DNA from: Agelaius tricolor
Taxonomy: Eukaryota; Chordata; Aves; Passeriformes; Icteridae
DNA length: 64,000 bases
Assembly (NCBI GenBank): GCA_023055355.1
Contig: JALJCS010000012.1
Coordinates: 10,452,501-10,516,500 of the forward strand
Direction: 5' to 3'
The position numbers were made by a program, and so were the translations under genes. The notes below the pieces were generated by a model that was not told the origin of the DNA, made no database searches, and was given only the letters and a program-made list of their open reading frames with translations. Of the stretch, positions 1-10,900 are shown piece after piece (within the stretch, counting starts at the first letter, position 1; the number at the start of each line of letters is the position of its first letter).

Positions 1-365
1 TTTTTTTTAATGGCTTGTTTCTTTTAGGTTTTTCTGCCCATAAGCAGAAATTTGGACTGAGAAGCTGATTTATTATTACATTTCTTATAGTTTAACCTAG
101 AAAGGACCAGGCAGTCTATTATCCATATACTGATATGCACAAACTCCTCTGCATGTGTAGCTAACACTAAAATCCTCATTTTCAGTCCTCAAATATAGGC
201 AAGTGGTTGGTACAACAAAGTCAGCAAACGCTATTGGTGTAATAGTTAATTGAAGAGCTCTAGATATTTCCTATAGAAATGTTTTGTATTCTGAAGGGAG
301 GGAAGAGATGCAAAAGCAGCAGTACTTCAGTCAACAGTGTACAAGAAAGGAGCTAGACTGCAAGT
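1..365. other. AT-rich non-coding DNA, nothing recognised
   Basis: The segment opens with a short T run and is plain AT-rich sequence. I see no open frame of note, repeat family or strong splice signal. Confidence 0.6.
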
Positions 366-655
366 ATGGCTCCATCCTTCCCCTACAATATCTCTGGCCA
401 CAAACAGCCACGTGCACAAGCACTGCTCTCTCCAAGGGGCTCTTTGCTCTCTGAGTGTCCCAGGCCCTTAAGGACAGGCTCCCCTGTCCTCACCTGCCCT
501 GGGTGTCTCTGGCTCAGCCTGGGGGCTCAGCAGGAGCAGTCCCTGCTGCCTCTCAGCCCTCTGCCTGTCCTCTCCCCTCAGATCCCTGTGCTGTTCCCAT
601 TGCCACATATGGGTGCAGAATAAAGCAAGCTTGCTGACACTTGTGTGTATGTCAC
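366..655 (+). other. GC-rich island ending in a poly(A) site; possible solo LTR or terminal exon
   Basis: This stretch is clearly richer in G and C than its surroundings. It contains a pyrimidine tract ending in CAG at 579-581 (TCTCCCCTCAG), which is a good splice acceptor. AATAAA follows at 619-624, a possible cleavage site near 637-640, and a GT-rich stretch at 640-655 (CTTGTGTGTATGTC). Together these make a complete poly(A) signal on the plus strand. Two explanations fit: a solo LTR of an endogenous retrovirus, or the last exon of an unannotated transcript. I could not find matching TG...CA ends or a target-site duplication, so the LTR reading is unproven. Overlapping open frames of 60 to 92 codons on both strands resemble no known protein and look like a by-product of base composition. 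Confidence 0.35.
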
Positions 656-1324
656 TGTGATGATAGTGTGGCAGGAAACTTAGCACATTCGGAGTGTACT
701 TGTGAAAATCCCAATCTCTGCATGCTGCCATTTGTATGTGTAACATTTCAAGGAAGCCAATTTAATTACCAAGGAGAGGTCACAGTGCTCTGGGTACAGA
801 GGCCCTATGTCCATGCAGAGCTACACCACTTTTTGACCTTCTTTGCCTCAGATGTTACAAAACTGCAGGAGTCTGCTATCTCATCCCTGTCACTGCCATC
901 TGGAGCCCTTTTCTTCTTTTCATGTTACTCAGGAGACCCTCTGGTATTTTTAGGAATATCAATTTACTCTTTTTCAGAAAAATATCTATGGAAGTATGCC
1001 AAAGAAACACTCCACGAACCCAGCAGACGCATTATTGCAGTCATTAAATGAGGTGACTACTCTAAAGCCCATCACTTCCCACTGCTTTTCACATCATCAT
1101 GATTTTTTGACCTCTTAGTCTATACCCTTTAACAAAGATTTAAATACACTAAAAAACAGCACAACACCCTCTGCCTGCAGTTTGCCTTAAATAAATCTTT
1201 TCCGACTTCCCACTGTAGTTTTCATTTTATTCTTTTGCTCTCATTTATAATGACTCCTTGGCATCCTGTTTCCTAACAACATGCTATTAGCACTTCTGGG
1301 TTGTAATCCCCTCTTTAGTTGCCT

Positions 1325-1480
1325 AACCCAACGCTAGCATTAGCATCAGCGTTATCGTGTTATCATGTAACAGAGCTGCATGAAAAATTACAACAGTTGT
1401 GCAGCAGTTACACTGTAATTATTTAGTGCCACTCAATGTGAAGTGCTGCAGTAATAGGTTGCATAACCAATTAAATTTCT
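1325..1480. promoter_or_regulatory. Possible conserved non-coding element
   Basis: This segment keeps three CpG dinucleotides within about 26 bases (1332, 1350, 1356), although CpG is rare in the window. It contains the tandem hexamer TAGCAT twice at 1335-1346 and an imperfect tandem of GTTATCRTG at 1351-1367. Homeodomain-like TAAT words and CCAATTAAAT follow. Preserved CpGs and dense TAAT words are typical of ancient vertebrate enhancers, but conservation cannot be judged from one sequence. The call is an inference from sequence texture. Confidence 0.22.
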
Positions 1481-2820
1481 GAATTCTGCTCACATAAGAA
1501 GCCACTGAAACAATGTCACCATAGAGGTTTCTCAACCCTGTCTGCGACTGATTTGTGCCTATTGTGTTCAAAAAGGAGCCAAAACCTGAGGTTTGCTGGG
1601 TTTTTCTACTACTCCCAATAGCAAGGAAAACACACTACTGTGGTCTTGTGAACTGCTACAGTTATTAGAATCGATGTTAATATGGGAGAAGAGTGCTTGG
1701 GGGGAAAAAACTTGTTAGATGAGTAAATTTACACTCCCCAGGGGTGTTCTTCAGCCTTAGACAGAGAAATCATAAGGAAAAAAGTAAATTACTTTTTCCA
1801 GCAGACTTTTATAATCATATTACTGCTTATAAATATAAATTGTATGCAAATGAGAAATGAGTAGGCATACTGATGCCTATTCATCTGACTTGTACAGTGT
1901 CCAGGCACATCTGGAGAACCACTGCAACAGGCTGATTTCATAAATGTGACAGTGTTCCTTTCTGAATAACAATGTTTTCCATTTTCCTGACATATATTTG
2001 TTAATTAACACCAGGGAATAAGTAAAATGTAGCATTAATTACAACACAAATGCAATAAACTTTTGCAACCAATGTTAATTGATTAAAATTTAACTATTTT
2101 CTTTACAGCCTAAAGCTGGCTACCAATTCTGTAATGTGCCTATAATATTCATATGCTTCACTCACAAAACTTAATAACAGTATTTTAAAAAACTTGAAAA
2201 ATTCAAGTTACAGTTCCCTTTGGAAAGGCAAGAACTCCTGTGTATAAATTTATGAGTGTGCCTGCATCTGTATTTTGCTACTAGAAGATATACATACATA
2301 CAAAAAAACCAAGGTACACCTAAGTTTTAGAAGACAGATACAGCTCTAAGTAACAACAAGATTTTCAGGCCTCAGTTCCTTCTGAATTAACCTTGGATTC
2401 CCAGTCAGTGGCAGGAATGGAGAAAAGAGTGGAGATTTTACTACCCATACCAAGTAGATGCTTGAGATCTTTCCTTTTAAATTAGTACTTGCCTGATGCA
2501 AATTTCTGCAGCATTTCCTGGGCAACTGTCAAAGGCTATGAATTACATTAATCAATGAAAAATGTAGTGGGTTGTTTTCATGAAGTTGATTTTTCCCTTT
2601 TGCTTAGATTGCATCAGCTTCCCATTGGTTACTTGGTGCAACTCATTTTTTGGTCTATAAAATTTTATAGTAGACTACAATAATAAATCAATCTTTATCT
2701 CTAATTGATGCAATTCTGTATTCAAGACAATAACAGTAGCTTATACTTTGAGAAAAAGAAAAACCATAGTCTCTGTAATGCTATCCTATGGAAAACTTTA
2801 TAAATTCTTACACACAGTCT

Positions 2821-2847
2821 CAACCATGTTCAGCTGAAGCATGGTTG
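2821..2847. repeat. 27-bp near-perfect palindrome
   Basis: The arms CAACCATG and CATGGTTG flank TTCAGCTGAA, itself an exact palindrome with an E-box-like CAGCTG core. One extra G breaks the symmetry. The complementary bases extend no further. It could form a hairpin or be a dimer-binding site. No function is known. Confidence 0.7.
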
Positions 2848-4366
2848 CTGTTACAGCTCTGTGATAGGAAGTTTGAGGCTGTTCTTATTTAACTTCTGTT
2901 CTCTTTGGGAAAAGATAGAGAGAGAGATGACATTTTTCATTAATAAAGGGAAAGAAGTAGGAAACCCATTATCTACCAAATAAAAACTAAAATATGCACC
3001 TGTGAAAAGCTGCTAAAGCCAAGTCCCTTGACAAAAGTGGCATCAGTATGAGACAGACACCATAGCAGTGCAAACAAGAGCAATTTTCAAAAATCAGCAA
3101 ATATGAATTTCACTTATTCCTTGAAGAATCTCTTGTGCATTTTTGCCCATTGAAAGATCCACTGAACTACCAATAACTGTCATGAGATGACTATTTCAAA
3201 CTCCCATTCTTCCTGGTTTTTCACTCCTGTTGAAAGAAAATTTTTCACCAAGGAGATACTCTTCTTTTCCACATCAGTTAAGTCTGTCCTAAAACTCAAA
3301 CTTGGTGCTAGCAATGTCTGAATTTAACACTGCCATGAAGAGACCAATGGTAAGATTAACTTAAAATCAAAAATTAATTTTTTTGATCCACTCAACTTCT
3401 ATGTCTGTGCTGTACAGGACTCAATTTTTTTCCACTTTTTGTAATTACATAAGGAGTGAAACCATACCAAGTGATCTTATGATGTTGTATTAGACAGTAT
3501 TTTAGAAGTGTTTAAATTTACTGATACCACTTCTATTTTGCTGCATGACAGGCAGAGTGTTTCCAAGGGAATCCAAAGAACAATATGAAAATTTTATGAA
3601 GTTATGAAAGAGCCCTACTATTTGAGCTCAGGGAATTGTTTCCTCCAAGCCACCCTGAGTTAACAACTCAAGGGCATCTCCTGCACACAATGTCTTTGGC
3701 CAGCCCTAGGTCAGAGGGAGGTAAAAACAATTCTCTGATTTGTTCCTGCTCACAAATCTGACCATCAACAAACATCAGTAGCAGAGAAAGTCATTCATGT
3801 TGAAATTCTAGGTTTCAATATTCTTTAAAAATATTTTGCCTTTTTTGTCTGATGCCTAGGAAATGTGAAACTCTTCATGTTTCAGTTTGGCTTGATTTCT
3901 TTCCGTTTACAGCTATTCATGCCTATGCAAAGTGGGAGTATAAAGCTTTAACAAATTAGAACTTGAATTCCTTGAGAATATTTTACAGGTATAAGGTGGC
4001 AGAAATCAAGTAAAAAAAACACAGAGAAAATCAGCCCCATTGGTTTTGATGAACACTATGGACTTTTAGAATTATACCAAAACTCAACATCCATCATTAG
4101 TGCAGATAAAGGTATTACTATGTTACAAGGGCAGATTTCTATGACTACTATTGTGATACTAGGTTTTGGCTTCCTCTCATCTTTGATGCAAATATAAAAA
4201 TAAATTTAAAAACACCACCAAGAAAAGCAGCTTTCTCTCACATTGAAGTGTTCAACCAGAAGATCCCAAGAGGCTTCTATGATGGTTCATTTATAATATA
4301 ATTCAACAAGAGCAGTTAAGTGATGCTGTTGTACAGTTTAAGTGCCTTTGCTAATTTTCCTGGCCC

Positions 4367-4389
4367 GGGGGGGGGGGGGGGGGGGGGGG
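4367..4389 (+). repeat. Mononucleotide run of 23 G
   Basis: There are 23 consecutive G, preceded by CCC and followed by TGGGTG. A run this long is very unusual in such AT-rich DNA. It could fold into a G-quadruplex. Runs like this are also hard to sequence, so the true length is uncertain. Confidence 0.9.
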
Positions 4390-7300
4390 TGGGTGTATCA
4401 TATATTTCATTTGAAGCAATATAAATTTCAGAGAGCAATCAGAAACATTCCCTAAGGAGTGCAGGGGGACATCTGGACAAAGAACTTCCTTTTATAAATA
4501 CACACCACACCTTTTTTGTAGCTACTCTTGCAATAATAATGTCTACACTCTATTTCCTCCACTTCTTGATGGGGATCCTGCTACAGACTTAAATACTAAT
4601 GCACACTTGTTATGGATATACATACTTGCACTATTAACACCCATATTTATGATCAAATACACATGCAAAAATGAAATGAATCATTTTCTAAGCAGAGTCT
4701 AAAATAGCAACCAGCCTTCCCAACTCTGTGAACCCCATGGCTGAAAGCCAAACACAGACAGCAGTGCCTCAGAGATAAGAAGCTGAGGAGCTGCAGGAGT
4801 GGTTTGCAGATTTCCCAGAAGATCCCTCATCTCACTGCAGGGTGGTGGGTTGGACACACTGCTCAGTGTGAACAGAACACCCAGCAATATTGATCACCTC
4901 AACAACTCTCCCTGATTCCCCTCTTTCCAGAGGCAAGCATTCAGATTACCCAGAGCTTCCTGGTGCCCACACGTATTATCTGTGAACACCATGACCAAAA
5001 AGTTGTTGAGCTGGACTCCAGCAAGCATTGTACAAAAAGACATTCACCTGGGTCTTGTACTGGTGCAGAGTTACTCATTAAAATTTATGGCCATCTTCTG
5101 CAGTAGACAAGACAATCATTCAAACAGCTGTAAAATCTGCAATTGCATGAAAGACTAAACACAAGGAAAAGAGCAGAAAGTATCATAAATCATAAACACA
5201 GCTCCTTAGTGTAACATTAACCAGAATCTCCATTTCCAGTGACAAGGCTTGAAAACCACATCGGTTTCATGTTGCTGTGTCTTCTTTAGTGTGCTGGATT
5301 ACCCAGAAGGTAGCCACACTACAGTCCTAAGCCTAGAGGACTCCTCAGGGCAGTAATGAAAGAGAGACAGGGAAACATTTACTTGGTTCATTAACTTCAA
5401 GAGCTCAGTGTTTTTCATATTATCTAAAGTGGAATCTTGTGCCTCCTCTACACAGGGTGGCCACACCAAATGCTGGGGCTCTGGGATGTGCCTTTAAAAT
5501 ATAGGAAGTTCTGAAGTGTTGATGCTTCCATTGAAAGGGCAAGGACATCTGGATCATTTGCCTGACTTCTGTGAAAGGTTAGCAGATATTCCAGGTGGTA
5601 AAATTTGCTGCAGATACACAGACCTAAAGAAACTTAAATCACACAGAGGAGATGACATGTGCATTAAGGAGCCCAACAGAATCCAGCCAAGCACTGTGGC
5701 AGCCTGGCTAGAGACTGCTCCATGTACTTAGATCCATTGCAACTGCATGGGAGCAGATCTAAACAGAAGAAAACAAGACAGGAAAATTTTTTTCATCATT
5801 CTGTTAAAGCAACCCGATAGATTAGCATTATCCAAATATTAATACACACAGTAAATTCCATGTCCTTCTCTGCCTTCCTTTTAGACCTGTGGGAAAACAG
5901 ATGGACCCTCCTGCATGTCCTCTAGGTCAAAAGATTTGTTGAACCAAAGAAAGAAAATGCCAATACCCTTTAGCAGCTTTCTGTACTTCTCAGTATGCTG
6001 TATTTTTACTTCATCCCTTTAAAGATCTAGCTTAACAAGCCTGAAATACCAAAGTCTATGTATTTAAAGAAAGAAGGAATTTTTTTTCCAATACCTGAAA
6101 TGGTATTGGCCTTTTTGATTATCAAGAGCCAGCATTTTTCTCAAGCAGCTGCAACATTTCTCTTCATCATCTCCCTTTCCCCATGGATGATACGGTGTCA
6201 GAGCAGCTGAGACCAGAAGCATGAAGGCTGAGATACCATGAGAACGGCTGTTCTTGCAACAGGAGTAGTAGAATGCATTCAGAAGTCACAAGAGATGTGG
6301 CAGCAACACAACATGTCCTTTTCCATTTAACAAGTTCATTGCTTTTGGATACAGCTGTTTCAACTTCTGGGAAGTTAGTTGAACTGAATGTTTTAGTGCT
6401 GTAAAAAGTCTGTAGTATCAGCCAGAATAAAGTCTCTTAATTTACTTTCTTCTTTTTGAAGTTTAACACTAACACCATTTCTGCATAAGTTGTTTTTAAA
6501 ATAATTATTTTCATTAAATAATGGCAATTTGCTCACTGAAATAACTGAGGAAACCCCTGTGTACTCCAGTAAGCACTGGCTGAGGACTCCGACATCAAAC
6601 TCTGTCATCCTTAAAGACTTGACCCAGCACCATTAAACATTACTGGGAATTATGCCATTGGCTTCAAAGGGAGTAGGAACAGGCCCTAAATAAGCAAAAC
6701 TTCTAGTTATTACTCCAATGGGAGTAATCTTGTCAGGCCACAGAATGTGCCTGCATAAGCCAAAAATTCAACAGTGCTTTCTCAATGATATACATACACT
6801 TCCTAGGAGTGTTCTGTACTTCTGTATGCACAAACCACTCAATGCATGTATCAGGTAATTGTACAGAGAAGCACAAGGGAGTTCTAAGACAGCCTGTGTA
6901 TGAACCCCAGACTGTTTACCTGATGGATTCAGGGCTCTTCCCCAATATTATCCCTCCAAAATACACATGCACAGACAGACAATTAAGTGTCACAGAGAAA
7001 TTGCCACAGCATGTCACAGGAGTTTTATAATTAAGCTCTACCCAACTTCTGTCTTACTCTGAAATGAAATTAATTGAAAGGGGATAGAATTTCACAGGAG
7101 TTTTTCCTTAGATGTGTTATTTGACTGCTGGCTGATTTGCTGACAAGTGAGGCAGACTGTGCCTTAAGCAGAACAGGGCAGAACAAACCCCATACCCAGA
7201 TATGTGAATTGTCTTTGCAGAGCAGAACCCTAATACTGCAAGAGTTCTCATTCCTCACACAGCCACACATGGCAGAATATTGAGACAGGACAAAAATCTG

Positions 7301-7442
7301 TACTATACATATCTGGTGTCTATGACTTGGGGTATTTGAACCAATATATGTATTTGGGATTTTAACTCAGTAAGAAAGCTGTTTTCAGTGCTTTAGAGAG
7401 TGTTCCAGTAAGCAGCTAAACTCAGGGGTGCCTAAATTACAG
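4390..7442. other. Non-coding DNA, no gene recognised
   Basis: The only open frames are 60 to 81 codons, on both strands, with no known domain. A 10-bp inverted repeat (CTCAACAACT at 4898-4907, AGTTGTTGAG at 5001-5010) may be chance. Confidence 0.55.
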
Positions 7443-7908
7443 GATCACAGAATATGCTGACTTGGAAAGGACCCACAAAGGTCAAGTTCAGCTCCCAGCA
7501 CTGCACATGACACCCCAAGAATCACACCATGATTATTGTGTACCTGAGAGTATTGGCTAAATTCTTCTTTAACTCTACCAGGTTTGGTGCTGTGGCCACT
7601 TCCCTGGGGAGCCTGGTCAGTGCCCAAAAACCCTCTGGGTGAAGAACCTTTTTAAATATCCAGCCTAAACCTCCCCTGACACAACTTCAGGCCAAGCACT
7701 GGTCATCACAGAGAGAATTTCAGTGTTTATCCCTCCTCTTCCCCTCACAAGGAAGATTTAATTGACTCCTCCAGGCTGAACAAACCAAATGCCCTCAGCT
7801 GCTCCTCAAGTGGCTTTCTCTCAAGGCCCTTCATTATCCTCATTTCTCTCCTTTGGATGCTAAGAGCATCTTTCTTATATTGCAGTGACCAAAACTGATC
7901 ACAATACT
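7443..7908 (-). mobile_element. CR1 LINE fragment, 5'-truncated, antisense
   Basis: Read on the plus strand, it begins with ATCACAGAATATGCTGACTT and GGAAAGGACCCACAAAGGTC, the reverse complement of an avian CR1 3' end. CR1 words continue, including CCTCCAGGCTGAACAAACC near 7770, GCCCTCAGCTGCTCCTCAAG near 7792 and TGACCAAAACTGATCACAAT near 7886. The element therefore lies on the minus strand with its 3' end at about 7443. At about 465 bp it keeps only the 3' part of a LINE whose full length is several kilobases, as expected from 5' truncation during insertion. Many substitutions show it is old. No reverse transcriptase frame remains. Open frames here are shadows. Confidence 0.88.
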
Positions 7909-10900
7909 AATAAGCATGGTTTAAGAATTACTACAACTCCTGGTTTCCTTTCCCCCACCCACCCCCCACTATTATTTATGCCTCACCCTTCCAAGCCCAA
8001 AAGTCAACCAGGTCAGAAAGCTTTATTGAATAGGTTTTCTAAATTGCATTTAAATGCAATTTCCAGAATACATTATGCCAAAACAATCTAAGCCTAACAT
8101 GCTTTTGAACTCAAGCATTGCACTTTGCTTTTCTAAATCAAATTACATTTACTCCACTTTACCAACTTCCACGAGGCTCAACACATGTCCACGCTTTTGA
8201 ACCTTTAGCTTTCTTTGTATTTCACATTTTGCTATAAACAGCTTTTATCCTACACACCAAAGGAATCAAGGATGGATATAGGCCAGGATAAACTCTCAAA
8301 ATATCTCATTGTGGATTTTTCCTCCTCATTTCAGTATTCATGACTGTATTTGAAAACCACAGCTATGCAAAAGAATGACTCTTCTTGGTATGAAACAGTA
8401 TTTTAGGTTTTAACCTTAATGAGTTCAAACCTATCCAATACGCTGAATGAGTAAAGAAAATCTTTAGCAATACAGTAGAAGATATATTTTTGAGATTATA
8501 CACCTCTGCTTGGCAGAAAACAGGCAGAATGCTCAGGGACAGAAAGGAAATGCAGGAAGCGTGAACTCAGCAGCTCAGGAGTTAAACTTCAATTAAACAA
8601 TGAGGTCCAACAAAGATGATATTAGCTACTAACTCTTGAGACACCTACCACAACAAAACCCATCCTTTGCCAGAGATTCTTGTTGGATTATTGATTCAGT
8701 GAGAGTACAATTTTTAAAGGAAATTAAATCCTTTTGGAGAAGGACAGTTCCAAAACTGTTAGATAAGGATTATTGTAAAGGGAATTGAACACTGGAAAGG
8801 GAACATGCATCCACCCTGAAGAAAAGGGATAGCACATAACTGCCTTGAAGACAAAGAAAGAGGTGGGGGAAAAGAAAATATATTTTTGGATGTTATCTGA
8901 GACATGATGAAAGAAGTGTGTCCTCATCTGAGAGTTTTTAAAACAAAGAATATGATGGATGTGTGTATAGACTACTCAAAGCAGAGGGCCTCCTTTCCCT
9001 CAAAAGAACACTGATCTCCCCACCCACAGCAGTTTTATTTATCAATACCATGTGCTACCTGGCACAAGGATTGTACCAGCTCAAATCCCTTCCCAGCCTT
9101 GGGTAGATTTGCTCTGTTGGTAAGATGAAAGGTGAGGATTTCCCCCAGTAACTCTCCAGATGAACTTGCTGGAGGCCCCCTGTGGCAGGAAGTCAATTTA
9201 TAGACTTGTGACACGCAGCAGCTGCTGCCGAAAGCTCCCCACAGCTTTTGAAGCCACACTGACCACTGCTGCCATGGCCTCCCTGCTCCAACAGGATCCT
9301 GAAAAACAGAAGTTTATCCCAAGGGTCCACAGATTTTCAGGGTTTTCTCTTTTCTAGATCAGACTGCTCACATGGAGACTGTCAACAGAAACATGTCCTC
9401 TGCTCTATTACCTGTTTAACACTTGTGCTAAAGGAAGAATGCACAAGTAGTTCAAAAGTTTCTGTAAGGCCTGGAGTGCCATCACAAAACTAATGAGTTT
9501 TATACAGCTACTTGAAGCCACTTTTTTCTGAGCAGGCTGATAGCATGGTAGGAAGTTGGATTTGGTCCATTTAGTAGTTTTAAAACCAGACCACATAGTC
9601 TCCTACTTTGAAATCTACCCATATACAGGTAAAGAATTTGTTATGATCCTTGTATTTTACTGATAGCCTGCAGTTTGCATTTCTCCTGAGCCCCCACCAT
9701 CTGGCATTTTCAGTGTACACATTTCAGTCCAGTACCACTTGCACTACTTTTTCAATTGTATCCTGCCTGCCACACTATTTCTCTTGGATGCAAGAAACCA
9801 AGGAATTCCAAGAGCTGTTAATGGCATTTTTCAGTTCAGCAAAAGTCAGGAAGATTTTACCAGTTGGCATTTTTTTATTATTCCCATCTCAAGGAACAGC
9901 TGCTTTTCCCCCCTCTGCTGGCATCCTGCCAGGAAAACAAAGCCATCTAGTTAAGACAGATTGTCAGTAACAGACTTGAACCTGATGAGGTAATCACCAA
10001 ATCAAGTCCTAAGAACAATGATAAGGAACAGGGATTGCTTTTCTGAGTAAATGAATAGGAAATCCCCCTGAAATAATATAAATAAAATTTCTGGAAGTCT
10101 GAGAAAAACCTGTCCTGTAGGGCAGAAATTTTCCATGAAGGCAGTCCTGACTAGAGCTGCTATTCTCTGTGCCATGTTCAATGTGTCAATCAAATGAGAA
10201 CCTGTTTTCTTTTCTCTCCTTGTGAAGCTGCCTTTTTAAAAGTCAGAATTTTGCTTCAAGTAAAATACTTATCCTGGACAGGTTCTTTAAAGAGCACTTT
10301 TTCACTAAAATTCTCCTGAAGAAGCAGGGAGAACACCTTAGCACAATGGATCAAAAAAATCCTCAAGACTGGCCTAAAAGTCCTCAGAAAGCACCTTAGG
10401 GTCAGGTGTGGGGGTGGCATGCAGTGTTACACCAACCAGGTAAATGGCCAGCCAATGCTTACGGCTCCCAAAGCTTTCAGAGAAATACCTAGATATTTTG
10501 CCAGAGCAATTCACTAAGCAAATGCAGAGTAAACTTAAATTTATAGTTGGATACTGCAAGCTAGAAACTCCTGGTGCTGTAGAGAGTCAACCCAAAATCA
10601 TCCCAGAAAGACAGCAAGCCCCTTACATATCTTTTATGATCTTCTTCACAAATGTCTCTATGTTATCCATCCAGATTCCATTCTTCTATTTCCCATTGTT
10701 TTAAATCAGTTACATCCCTTTCTCCATCACTGTTTTTGTTCCTTTATCCTTCACTAAATTGAAAAACCAATTCCAAAATAGAATCCAGCTACTACTTTCC
10801 TTGGCTCTAATAATAATATTGTGCCACTCTAAGAAAGCAAATCTTTTCACCTGCATCCACTTCAGCTTCTTCACCAGTGAAAATGAGTACACAGCTTTCC

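Larger units (their letters stand above)
656..4366. other. Non-coding DNA with a chance open frame and small palindromes
   Basis: A 136-codon plus-strand open frame runs from 641 to 1051. It has no recognisable domain, and its cysteine- and phenylalanine-rich mix is typical of translated AT-rich DNA, so I do not call it a gene. A second AATAAA lies near 1190. An exact octamer ATGCAAAT is at 1844-1851, followed by a small inverted repeat TAGGCAT-ACTG-ATGCCTA at 1862-1879. Another, AACTTGAA-AAA-TTCAAGTT, is at 2191-2209. The conserved-looking part at 1325-1480 and the palindrome at 2821-2847 are listed separately. Confidence 0.5.

Noticed and set aside
641..1051. 136-codon plus-strand open frame, longest in the window
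   Set aside because: It has no recognisable domain, start context or homologous feel. Such lengths are expected by chance in 64 kb of six frames.
4898..5010. 10-bp inverted repeat suggesting transposon ends
   Set aside because: There is no target-site duplication or transposon-like interior, and a 10-bp match at this distance can be chance.
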